Positions 19,171-27,118 of a stretch of DNA of 64,000 nucleotides are shown one piece after another. The DNA is from an uncultured Flavobacteriales bacterium (lineage in GTDB: Bacteria; Bacteroidota; Bacteroidia; Flavobacteriales_D; Crocinitomicaceae). Under the pieces are notes generated by a model. The model made no database searches. It was not told the DNA's origin and saw nothing but the letters and a program-made list of their open reading frames with translations. The stretch's first letter is position 1. Every line of letters starts with the position of its first letter. The DNA is taken from positions 372,001 to 436,000 of the forward strand of contig CALSTG010000001.1 in the NCBI GenBank assembly GCA_943789205.1. Reading direction: 5' to 3'. A program made the translations under genes and the position numbers.

Positions 19171-20100
19171 ATGAAATATATAAAACCTATAGCTGTCTTT
19201 TCAGGACTCATTCTTTCATTATTAATTGGCGGGGTCTCAATATTTATATTAGGTGACTATGGTTGGACTGTCTTTATTACGGTTCCGTTTTTAATGGGCT
19301 TTATTCCTCCATATATTGTGGGTAGAACTCAAGAAATCCGACTTAAAGAAAGCTACAAAATGGGGTTTTCGACATTAGGCCTTGTCCTATTAGCACTTCT
19401 TCTCTTTGCTATTGAGGGACTGATTTGCATCGCAATGGCTTCCCCTATTTTAATAGCGTTCGTGTGGTTAGGAGCCTATATTGGATTCAAAGTAAATGCT
19501 GGTAAATGGATCAACCCAACCAACTCTTCACTAATGATAATCCTTCTTTGTGGTTTATCAATGAGTTTTGATACGATTAATGAAGCCAATGGACTCATCC
19601 CCGTGCGTACTAAAATCATTGTAAATGCTCCAATAGAGGACGTTTGGGAACATGTAGTGACATTCAACAAAATAGATACACCACAAGATTGGATCTTTAA
19701 AACTGGGATTTCCTCACCAACAGACGCAACAATCAAAGGACAAGGCGTCGGAGCAGTTAGGTATTGCAATTTTACAACAGGAAGCTTTGTGGAACCGATT
19801 ACTACATGGAACGAGCCAGAATTATTGCAATTTGATGTTATAGAGCAGCCCATTCCTATGAATGAATTTAATCCATTTTGGGATATACACCCACCTCATC
19901 TAGAGGGCTATTTTGTTTCTAAAAAAGGACAATTCAAACTTAAACGCCTATCAAAAAATAAAACTGAACTTGAAGGCACAACTTGGTATAAACTAGATAT
20001 TCTCCCCCAGACCTATTGGAGATTATGGTCAGACTTCGTTATTCATAAGATTCATAAACGAGTTTTAAACCACATTAAAAGTTCTGCTGAAAAAAATTAA
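19171..20100 (+). CDS. Membrane protein with C-terminal SRPBCC-like domain
   Basis: 309 residues from the ATG at 19171 (an in-frame TTG lies two codons earlier). Four hydrophobic segments span about residues 5-28, 32-50, 66-90 and 92-110, with another near 118-135. The C-terminal 165 residues start with VRTKIIVNAPIEDVWEHVVTF, the typical first strand and helix of START/polyketide-cyclase (SRPBCC) folds, and end in the long C-terminal helix. SRPBCC domains bind hydrophobic ligands. No ligand or pathway can be named. Confidence 0.65.
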   Translation: MKYIKPIAVFSGLILSLLIGGVSIFILGDYGWTVFITVPFLMGFIPPYIVGRTQEIRLKESYKMGFSTLGLVLLALLLFAIEGLICIAMASPILIAFVWLGAYIGFKVNAGKWINPTNSSLMIILLCGLSMSFDTINEANGLIPVRTKIIVNAPIEDVWEHVVTFNKIDTPQDWIFKTGISSPTDATIKGQGVGAVRYCNFTTGSFVEPITTWNEPELLQFDVIEQPIPMNEFNPFWDIHPPHLEGYFVSKKGQFKLKRLSKNKTELEGTTWYKLDILPQTYWRLWSDFVIHKIHKRVLNHIKSSAEKN

Positions 20101-20134
20101 TTATTTCAAAACAACCTATTTACTTTTTTTAAAA

Positions 20135-20833
20135 ATGCCATTAAAGATATCGAAAATTATAAGTGCGACCTTCATTCAAGTTACAATGATGCTGATGCTG
20201 ATTTCTTGTCAAGAAAAAGCGGAAAATCAAGCTGATACACAACCAATTCAGTATTTAGCATTGGGAGATTCCTATACAATTGGTCAAAGTGTAGATACTT
20301 CAGACAGATGGCCCATACAACTAGATGCTAAACTTAAGGATGAGGGATTTACTGTGGAAAGAACAGATATCATTGCACAAACCGGTTGGAAAACAAGTGA
20401 TCTACTAAATGCTATTGAAGGAACTAATCTCGAGGATTATAACTTGATTTCACTTTCGATTGGTGTAAACAACCAGTTTTCAGGAATACCCTTTGAGGTA
20501 TACACCTCTGAATTCGATGAATTGCTGGGACGAATCATCGATGCAGCTGGAGCAAGCCGTGTATTTGTAGTTTCAATCCCAGACTATGGAGTAACACCTT
20601 TTGGGAGCAACAATAGCGAAACAATAGCGCAAGAACTTGACGAATATAACGAATATGCTCGGTTGAAATGTGATACCTTAAATATCCCATACATCAACAT
20701 AACAGAAATATCAAGGGTTTTAGGAGCGTCTGAAGGTGCACTTGCGTCGGATAATCTTCATCCAAGTGGAACACAATATGCCTTGTGGGTTGATGAGATG
20801 ATTCCTACGGTCAGAGAGCTTGTAGGAGAGTAA
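20135..20833 (+). CDS. SGNH/GDSL-family hydrolase lipoprotein
   Basis: A 232-residue lipoprotein with the lipobox cysteine C25 (LISCQ). Block I is LALGDSYTIG with S46 as nucleophile, block III has SIGVNNQ, and block V is SDNLHPSG with the catalytic Asp and His. It is a different subfamily from the lipoprotein at 16385, having a canonical GDS. It ends flush against the convergent alpha/beta hydrolase (stop codons adjacent). Confidence 0.85.
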   Translation: MPLKISKIISATFIQVTMMLMLISCQEKAENQADTQPIQYLALGDSYTIGQSVDTSDRWPIQLDAKLKDEGFTVERTDIIAQTGWKTSDLLNAIEGTNLEDYNLISLSIGVNNQFSGIPFEVYTSEFDELLGRIIDAAGASRVFVVSIPDYGVTPFGSNNSETIAQELDEYNEYARLKCDTLNIPYINITEISRVLGASEGALASDNLHPSGTQYALWVDEMIPTVRELVGE

Positions 20834-21616
20834 TCAATTTTTCATTTTTAGAAAAGAAAGAACCTCTTTATTAAACTCAAGTGGATGCTCAACATTGACG
20901 ACGTGACCACAATTTTTTATAACATGAAGTTGGGCACTCTGGTGACCTGAGATGACTTTTTTGATGGATGGTAAAAACAAATGGTCTTGCTCCCCCATAA
21001 CATATAAAGTAGGGATATTGATGTCTTTTAAACGGAATAAGCGCAATATTGGATTTAATTGAGCGGTCAATTTATACCAACGAATAAACTCTTTCTGATA
21101 TAGCTTCTTAGCTTCGTTAACAAATAATAGTCGTGATTCTTTATGGTTTTTCTTTGGCATTATTATAAATGCAAACAGTTTATACAAAAATATATACGGA
21201 ACTACAGATTTAAAAAAGTTACCAAAGCCCATGAGTAGTTTAGAGCGTATATTTAACTTCAAAACTGCACCACCTAGCACCATGCTTTCAACCATTTCGG
21301 GGTGCCTCTCCGCCAAATCTCGAATTAAAATTGTACCTAATGAAATACCTACAAAATGGGACCGTTCAATGCATAAGTGATCTAATACTTCAACAATATC
21401 GTTGGTAATCACCTCAAAGGTATAATCTTTCTTATCCTGTTCATGAGATCGTATTTTACTATTTCCATGACCTCTTAGGTCCACTAAAAGAACATTAAAT
21501 TCTTCTTTGAAGGCACGTATTTGACGAAACCAAATTGAACTACTACCGCCCGCACCATGGATAAAAGTCACCCATTTTTCTGAAGATTGATGAATATAAG
21601 TAGAGTAACTAAGCAT
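20834..21616 (-). CDS. Alpha/beta-fold hydrolase
   Basis: A 260-residue cytosolic hydrolase without a signal peptide. The oxyanion-hole HGAGG, the nucleophile serine in FVGISLGT, the acid in MGEQDHLF and the histidine in NCGHVVNVEHP are all present and in the right order. The lid region (about 120-185) is basic and hydrophobic. The substrate is not readable. Confidence 0.85.
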   Translation of the reverse strand: MLSYSTYIHQSSEKWVTFIHGAGGSSSIWFRQIRAFKEEFNVLLVDLRGHGNSKIRSHEQDKKDYTFEVITNDIVEVLDHLCIERSHFVGISLGTILIRDLAERHPEMVESMVLGGAVLKLNIRSKLLMGFGNFFKSVVPYIFLYKLFAFIIMPKKNHKESRLLFVNEAKKLYQKEFIRWYKLTAQLNPILRLFRLKDINIPTLYVMGEQDHLFLPSIKKVISGHQSAQLHVIKNCGHVVNVEHPLEFNKEVLSFLKMKN

Positions 21617-21726
21617 TGGTTTTGTATTGTTTACATTTCTTAACGCTACGGATACAAATAAAGTTCTAAAAAAAGGGAATTATTCATTTTATACAACATC
21701 CCAACTAGTAATTTCTGCGTAATTTT

Positions 21727-21742
21727 TAAATAAACGTATTTA
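21727..21742. promoter_or_regulatory. Inverted repeat sharing 13 nt with the palindrome at 16300
   Basis: TAAATA-AACG-TATTTA (6-bp arms) lies 60 bp upstream of the orphan gene at 21802. Bases 21728-21740 are identical to 16301-16313. Confidence 0.35.
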
Positions 21743-21801
21743 GTTGGTGTTATAAAGACAATAACTACTTACTTTTACATTGAGATGTAAAACTAAGCAC
21801 T

Positions 21802-22254
21802 ATGAACGCATCAAATAAGCTTTGTGAAGAACTGCTCTGTAGATACAGTGATTTCGAGCCGTTAGAGGAAGAAACTTTTGTTGGCTTCAAAGTAGCTGAA
21901 AAGAAAAATCTAAACTATTATTCTGCGGTTACAGGTCTATTTCGGTATAAATCGAGAAGCGTCTCTTATAACTCCTACAGCTCTCTTTATGAAAAACACG
22001 GGATCTTTTATGATTCCATAATGAAAGACAAGGTTTCTGTTTTTCGTAATAAGGAAGATGCAATCAAATTTCTCAGTGAATTTCCAAATATAGTTAAGTA
22101 CAAAACAGAGCTTGTTTTATTGGAGATGACCATCAGCACAAATCTTCAGGCCGTAAAGTGCTCAAATAAATATCATAAGGATTTAGAGGCCGTTGCAGGT
22201 TGTGTAATGGAGCGCATAAGAGAAGTCGAAAGTATTTATAAAAGCAAAAACTAA
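21802..22254 (+). CDS. Hypothetical protein of 150 residues
   Basis: I do not recognise a family with confidence. It is soluble, has no signal peptide and carries three cysteines close to the N-terminus or in the C-terminal helix. The pattern 'GFKVAEK..YYSAVTGLFRY' followed by an acidic/basic middle and 'VLLEMTI' resembles small single-domain proteins of unknown function common in phages and islands, but this is a weak impression. A TACTTTTA box precedes it, and its stop directly abuts the convergent aat stop. Confidence 0.6.
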   Translation: MNASNKLCEELLCRYSDFEPLEEETFVGFKVAEKKNLNYYSAVTGLFRYKSRSVSYNSYSSLYEKHGIFYDSIMKDKVSVFRNKEDAIKFLSEFPNIVKYKTELVLLEMTISTNLQAVKCSNKYHKDLEAVAGCVMERIREVESIYKSKN

Positions 22255-22887
22255 TTACTGTTTCAAAAGGGCTAAAAATTTAGCTCGCTCGATTTCCCTG
22301 GCTCCCAATGAGGCCAAGTGCGGGTTGTAAACTTGACAATCAATCAAGCTATAATGATTATCTCGGACCAAATGTATTAATGCCAACTTTGAGGCATTGC
22401 TTACTTTAGAAAACATACTTTCACCACAAAATACCTTTCCAACTTCAACTCCATAAAGCCCACCAACCAATTCCTGATCTTCCCAAACTTCAACGGACTT
22501 TGTGATTCCAGCATGATGCAAGGCAATGTAGGCTTCTTTCATTTCATTTGTAATCCAAGTACCGCTTTCCCCTTGAGAGGAACGATCAATGGTTTTACAA
22601 TGCGAGATTACCTCTGTAAAAGCTTCATTGTATGAAATTCGAAAACGATGAGACTTCAGCACTTGTTTCATGCTTTTAGTAATTTTTAAATCTTTAGGGT
22701 AAAGTACCATTCTCGGATCAGGGCTAAACCATGCAATAGGCTCACCAGAAGAATACCATGGAAATATACCGCTTGCATAGGCCAATTTTAGCCTTGGTAT
22801 GGTCAAATCACCTCCTATGGCTAGGATTCCATTTTTATCTGCAAAATGCACCTCAGGGAATTCTATTTTGTCTGAAAGAAAAAACAC
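22255..22887 (-). CDS. aat: Leucyl/phenylalanyl-tRNA--protein transferase
   Basis: A 210-residue enzyme that adds Leu or Phe to N-terminal Arg/Lys of proteins, marking them for ClpAP. The N-terminal FPEVHFADKNGILAIGGDL, the GIFPWYSSGEPIAWFSPDPR block and the GGLYGVEVGKVFCGESMFS segment are typical. Length is normal. It converges on the orphan gene with no spacer. Confidence 0.95.
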   Translation of the reverse strand: MFFLSDKIEFPEVHFADKNGILAIGGDLTIPRLKLAYASGIFPWYSSGEPIAWFSPDPRMVLYPKDLKITKSMKQVLKSHRFRISYNEAFTEVISHCKTIDRSSQGESGTWITNEMKEAYIALHHAGITKSVEVWEDQELVGGLYGVEVGKVFCGESMFSKVSNASKLALIHLVRDNHYSLIDCQVYNPHLASLGAREIERAKFLALLKQ

Positions 22888-23001
22888 TTTCTAAAAGTAT
22901 CGAATTAGTAAAAACAACAAAAAAGTTGGGTTCTTTTTTTTCGAATTAAAAAAAATATTTGTGAATTTCTTCGATTTTTAGGTACACTGACAATAATACC
23001 C

Positions 23002-23009
23002 TACATTTG
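23002..23009 (+). promoter_or_regulatory. Promoter -7 box of the cold-shock gene
   Basis: TACATTTG is an exact TAnnTTTG, 24 nt before the ATG at 23033. A TTTT run at 22976-22979 is about 22 nt upstream as a possible -33 box. Confidence 0.55.
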
Positions 23010-23032
23010 CCATCTAATAAAATATATAAAAT

Positions 23033-23224
23033 ATGAGTAACGGTACAGTAAAATTCTTCAATAATTCAAAAGGTTTTGGATTCATCGTTCCAGATGATGG
23101 AGATAAAGACGTGTTTGTTCACGCAAACGGATTAGTAGATGAAATCAATGAAGGAGATAAAGTAAGCTTCGATATTGAAGAGAGTCCTAAAGGATTAAAT
23201 GCATTGAATGTAAAAGTAATCTAA
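23033..23224 (+). CDS. Cold-shock domain protein
   Basis: A 63-residue single-stranded nucleic-acid-binding beta barrel. RNP1 is KGFGFIV (about 13-19) and RNP2 is VFVHA (about 27-31). These proteins melt RNA structure and act as antiterminators. The gene stands alone between its own promoter and terminator and is probably abundantly expressed. Confidence 0.93.
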   Translation: MSNGTVKFFNNSKGFGFIVPDDGDKDVFVHANGLVDEINEGDKVSFDIEESPKGLNALNVKVI

Positions 23225-23252
23225 GGATTATTAAACATATATGTCTTTAAGA

Positions 23253-23279
23253 GCCTGTCAATAATGACAGGCTTTTTTT
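23253..23279 (+). terminator. Rho-independent terminator of the cold-shock gene
   Basis: Perfect 8-bp stem GCCTGTCA/TGACAGGC with a four-base loop and a T-run. Confidence 0.9.
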
Positions 23280-23304
23280 ATACCTTACTTTTTAAATAGT
23301 CTTT

Positions 23305-23763
23305 ATGTGGTTAAAAATTATTGGTTTTCTCTTCCTTAATTTCGGAGCCTTAGCGCTTGGTGGCCTTTTTGCAGGGAGTGGTGCGGGTTCAAATTGGTAT
23401 GCTGAACTAAATAAAGCGCCTTGGACACCTCCTGGATGGGTGTTTGGTTTTGCATGGACGACAATCATGCTTTGTTTTTCAGTATATATGGCAACATTAT
23501 ACACCAAAACTAAATCGGTCAAGACAATTATCCTTTTATACGCCATACAATGGGCGCTAAACGTGGCTTGGAATCCAATATTCTTCTATCTGCATAAGCC
23601 GATCATAGGATTAATTGTCATTGTAGCATTAACCAGCCTTGTCACTTATTTTCTATTTAGATATAGGTCCTTACAAAAAGGATATACTTTATTGCTCTTA
23701 CCGTATGTGATTTGGTTATTTATTGCGACCTCGTTAAATGCCTATGTCGTATTTATGAATTGA
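23305..23763 (+). CDS. tspO: TspO/MBR family membrane protein
   Basis: A 152-residue protein with five membrane helices and many tryptophans. Signatures: WYAELNKAPWTPPGWVFGFAWT and ALNVAWNPIFF. TspO proteins bind porphyrins and act in stress or tetrapyrrole homeostasis; in this family they are located in the membrane. It follows the cold-shock terminator and seems independently transcribed. Confidence 0.9.
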   Translation: MWLKIIGFLFLNFGALALGGLFAGSGAGSNWYAELNKAPWTPPGWVFGFAWTTIMLCFSVYMATLYTKTKSVKTIILLYAIQWALNVAWNPIFFYLHKPIIGLIVIVALTSLVTYFLFRYRSLQKGYTLLLLPYVIWLFIATSLNAYVVFMN

Positions 23764-23819
23764 TAGAGGTTCAAAATTCATCTAGAATAATAATTGTATT
23801 TTACATTAATTAAAACGCT

Positions 23820-24626
23820 ATGAAATACACTCAATTTAGCATTATACTTTTATTTATTCATTCATTTCTGTGTTGCTTTTGTTGTGATACAACTATAATC
23901 ATTGCACACAGAGGAGTTTCTTCATTGGCGCCTGAAAATACCATACCGGCCTTTCAATTGGGTATAGATTTAAATGTGGATTACATTGAATTAGACGTTC
24001 AAAAATCGTCTGACGACAGTTTGATGGTGATTCATGACCCTACAGTGAATGGAACGACGAATTATTCCGGATTGGTCAGCGCCTATTCCTACAGTCAATT
24101 AAAACAAATGGATGCGGGGAGTTGGTTTTCAAATGAATATTTAGGAACTGAAATCCCAACTTTATATGAATCTTTAGCCTTAGCTCAGGGCAAAACCAAG
24201 GTATGTGTCGAATTGAAAGCAAGCAACATAGAATCCCAAGCAATGCAGCTCATTGAAGATATGGGTATGATTGATGATGTCGTTATTTTTTCATTCAGTC
24301 TTTCTCAATTGCAAATTGTAAAAAATATCAATCCAAATATTAAAGTCTGTTTTTTGTCAAGTATTATGACTCCAGGAGATATCGATGAGGCCCTCTCAAT
24401 TGATGCGGAAATTTTAGGAGTTGGTCAAGATCCTAGTGTTGCGAATATTATGGCCGCGCGTAATGCAGGTTTAGAAATATGGAACTATACTGTGAATGAT
24501 GCACGCTCGATGCTCAATAAAATGTCTAAAGGACTTACAGGAATCATTACGGATAATGCTCATGACATGATGGTTCTTAAAGGTTACATTCAAAATGGTG
24601 GCTCTTATGACACATTGGTCTTTTGA
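23820..24626 (+). CDS. Glycerophosphodiester phosphodiesterase domain protein (5' segment)
   Basis: 268 residues with a signal peptide (1 to about 20). The GDPD catalytic motifs are present: IAHRGVSSLAPENT (H30, R31), IELDVQ and VIHDPTVNGTT. The C-terminal DNAHDMM completes the TIM barrel. Such enzymes split glycerophosphodiesters to glycerol-3-phosphate. The segment ends after a few out-of-frame codons (SYDTLVF). The domain itself is complete, so this piece alone could still be active as an exported enzyme. Confidence 0.75.
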   Translation: MKYTQFSIILLFIHSFLCCFCCDTTIIIAHRGVSSLAPENTIPAFQLGIDLNVDYIELDVQKSSDDSLMVIHDPTVNGTTNYSGLVSAYSYSQLKQMDAGSWFSNEYLGTEIPTLYESLALAQGKTKVCVELKASNIESQAMQLIEDMGMIDDVVIFSFSLSQLQIVKNINPNIKVCFLSSIMTPGDIDEALSIDAEILGVGQDPSVANIMAARNAGLEIWNYTVNDARSMLNKMSKGLTGIITDNAHDMMVLKGYIQNGGSYDTLVF

Positions 24627-25347
24627 TGAAAACTCGGGATCAAGTACTCAAGACCTAAGCCAGAATGGGAATGATTTGAATACAAGCAATGCTTCTTGGA
24701 CAACTGGAATAAATGGGTCAGCACTGAATTTTGATGGTGTGAATGATTTTGTGACTGTTACCCCTACTCCATCTTTAAATATTTCTTTAGATGCCGTAAG
24801 CATGAGTGTTTGGGTCAAGCTGGATCAATTGCCTTCACAAATAACAGATGGATTTGGTCCGATATATGATTCAGATGAAGATTATTACATATTATACTTA
24901 GATAAGAATAATGAGGAACTTCGCTTTAAGGTGAAGGATGAAAATGGTCTAACTGCAAGGCCTGGTATTCCTCAATCTCAGCTCATATTGAATCAATGGA
25001 TTCATATTGCCGCTGTTTATAATGGAAAAGAGGCCATGATATTTCTTAATGGAGAGCTCATGGATAGTCACACTACCAGTGGTATTGGTGAATTAGGAAC
25101 AAATCAAAGTGCTGAGCTCGGTAGAAATAACGGCAACTATTTTAAAGGCAGTATAGATGAGTTTAGAATATATGACCGCCCCCTCTCCTATCAAGAGGTA
25201 ATCATGCTTTCTACAAGCTCATTATCGGAATGTAGTTTTAGTGAAGAACTGGTATATGCGATGTCTGATTTAGATGAAAATTTGATTGATGATGTGAGCA
25301 GCTGTCCGCCCATAAACCTATCTGCCGAATATGATTTGCCGACGTAA
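24595..25347 (+). CDS. LamG-like domain segment (middle part of the broken gene)
   Basis: About 250 residues in the +1 frame. THWSFDENSG..TQDLSQNGNDL and ALNFDGVNDFVTV begin a LamG/concanavalin-like domain, which ends near GSIDEFRIYDRPLSYQEV. There is no signal peptide, so it makes sense only fused to the GDPD part. A Cys pair follows the domain. Confidence 0.6.
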   Translation: MVALMTHWSFDENSGSSTQDLSQNGNDLNTSNASWTTGINGSALNFDGVNDFVTVTPTPSLNISLDAVSMSVWVKLDQLPSQITDGFGPIYDSDEDYYILYLDKNNEELRFKVKDENGLTARPGIPQSQLILNQWIHIAAVYNGKEAMIFLNGELMDSHTTSGIGELGTNQSAELGRNNGNYFKGSIDEFRIYDRPLSYQEVIMLSTSSLSECSFSEELVYAMSDLDENLIDDVSSCPPINLSAEYDLPT

Positions 25348-26590
25348 TGTATTTGATTTTGATGGTATGCATTATGTCAATTTAGAGTCGGTTATTGACG
25401 ATATTCAGAATGATTCTCACTCGTTCTTTGCGTGGGTTAAGACATCAAATCCTACCTCTGATGAGCGGGTTTTTGCTGTCAATGATAGATATGGTGGTAA
25501 CCGCTTTCTCTTTGGTATTCATGATGGAAAAATGGATATTTATGTGCCAAGCGATCATTATTCAGGTTCAAGCCTGGTAAATGACGATCAATGGCATTAT
25601 GTGGGGTATACCTGGAATGTAACTTCCAATAATTTAAGGCTTTATGTTGATGGTGTTGAGGAGCTTAGTGTTTCACTCGATCTTACTATTGAAAGCACGG
25701 ATAGGGCGTCATTAGGACAAGAATTTGATGGTTTTCAGGCATCTAACTATTACCATGGTGAAATGGCTGATATTAGTATTTGGAATTCATCTGTCAATGC
25801 CGGTGACATTACGCTTCATATGATTTCAACTATTAATGAAAATGCCGCGAATCTTGTTGGATTGTACAAGCGTCCGTTCAATGTTCTTGGTCCTTGGAGG
25901 ATGCTAGTTCTCAGGAATCATGGCGTAATGTGTAGGCCTTTATTTTCGAGTTTTGAATATTTACCTGGCTACACTTCTACCGACTTCAATGTGACATGGA
26001 TGGATTCTGACGGAAATATACTATCTAATAATGCACAAGTGAATACTACAATAGAAAGTTCGACACAGATATACTACCAAGCTCTAAATGGAAATATACA
26101 TATTTTGGATACCATTGAAATCGAGGCTTACCCCCTACCCGATTTATTTCTTGGCTCTGACACCCTTATATGTGCAGGGAATTCTTTAATCCTTGATGCA
26201 GGCCAACATGACTCCTATTTATGGAGTGACAATTCAACTTCCTCTACTTTGAGTCCTGATTTTTCAGTTTCTGGACAATATGCTTACAGTGTTACTGTTA
26301 CCAATAATTTTGGGTGTACCGCTTCTGATGAAATCAACATTGAAGCACAGGATTGTGCTTCAGTCGAAGATGTTTCCTTGGAAGACATTATTTTTTACCC
26401 CAATCCTTTTCGTGAAGTAATTTATTCAAATATTAATTTGGAGGATTATGAGATAGAGGTTTATGATATTAACGGCAAGGAAATACCTTTCAGCATAGAA
26501 GGAGAAAGGATTTATTTTAGCTCCATAAAGAACCATTTACTTCATGATATCTACAAGGAGAGTAAGCTTATTCAAATAATTGTTCGCTAA
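25331..26590 (+). CDS. LamG-like domain with C-terminal T9SS sorting domain (3' segment)
   Basis: About 419 codons. A second LamG domain (VFDFDGMHYVNLESV to about residue 170), then a degenerate stretch (about 178-205) that reads sensibly only if the frame changes twice, then an Ig/PKD-like segment (PDLFLGSDTLICAGNSLILDAG…) and a T9SS end (IIFYPNPF…, KLIQIIVR). No signal peptide. Confidence 0.6.
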   Translation: MICRRNVFDFDGMHYVNLESVIDDIQNDSHSFFAWVKTSNPTSDERVFAVNDRYGGNRFLFGIHDGKMDIYVPSDHYSGSSLVNDDQWHYVGYTWNVTSNNLRLYVDGVEELSVSLDLTIESTDRASLGQEFDGFQASNYYHGEMADISIWNSSVNAGDITLHMISTINENAANLVGLYKRPFNVLGPWRMLVLRNHGVMCRPLFSSFEYLPGYTSTDFNVTWMDSDGNILSNNAQVNTTIESSTQIYYQALNGNIHILDTIEIEAYPLPDLFLGSDTLICAGNSLILDAGQHDSYLWSDNSTSSTLSPDFSVSGQYAYSVTVTNNFGCTASDEINIEAQDCASVEDVSLEDIIFYPNPFREVIYSNINLEDYEIEVYDINGKEIPFSIEGERIYFSSIKNHLLHDIYKESKLIQIIVR

Positions 26591-26637
26591 TAATAACAGC
26601 AAAAAAGGTGCTCAATAATTTTTGGCTCAAGAGAAAC

Positions 26638-26853
26638 TTATTTTAATTTCTTCGGATTGAGCTTTCTAGCAACTGACTTTAAATTTATATTGATTGGCAT
26701 TTGTGTAATTGGCGTAAAGTGGTGATAAAGTTGTGTATTTATTCTATTACAATCTACACCTCTAAGTTGTGGTAATTGCGCAAAAACGGAATTACCCGAA
26801 ATCAAGACAAGTAGTAATACAAACAATGATTTTAGAAACAAAGAATAAGCCAT
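26638..26853 (-). CDS. Small secreted protein of 71 residues
   Basis: No family recognised. Residues 1-25 form a good signal peptide ending FAQ. The mature part is 46 residues, basic at the C-terminus (SVARKLNPKKLK) and with a single cysteine. It may be a small periplasmic protein or the remnant of a longer gene. Confidence 0.45.
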   Translation of the reverse strand: MAYSLFLKSLFVLLLVLISGNSVFAQLPQLRGVDCNRINTQLYHHFTPITQMPININLKSVARKLNPKKLK

Positions 26854-27118
26854 GATAATTTCAAATAGATTAATAAATTACGATAATTCAAATAATCATA
26901 CTATCGAAATGAATATTTACTTTAGTTTGATGAATATTATTCATTGCATTTGTAACAAGCATCCACAAGCGTGGTAGTATTATTTATTAATGCAGCTCCA
27001 ATTGATATATGCAATTACATACGTCAACTTTTAAAAAAATCAAAAGAATAATTACCTTAAAGTTGTAGTACATTGAATTGTGAATTCTATGTCCAATGTT
27101 TACTCAGCGAAATAGCAC

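Larger units (their letters stand above)
23820..26590 (+). pseudogene. GDPD - LamG - LamG - T9SS-sorted protein, broken by frameshifts
   Basis: The three open segments below line up as one gene of about 920 codons: signal peptide, GDPD domain, two LamG/concanavalin-like domains, a PKD/Ig-like segment and a T9SS sorting domain. At least two +1 shifts separate them, one near 24595-24610 and one at T25345, where removing one T gives a continuous reading (DLPT-NVFDFDG). Inside the third segment a further pair of shifts (about 25870-25893 and at 25914/25915) hides the phrase LEDASSQ-NHGV in another frame. So many lesions indicate a decaying gene unless the assembly is poor here. Confidence 0.7.
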
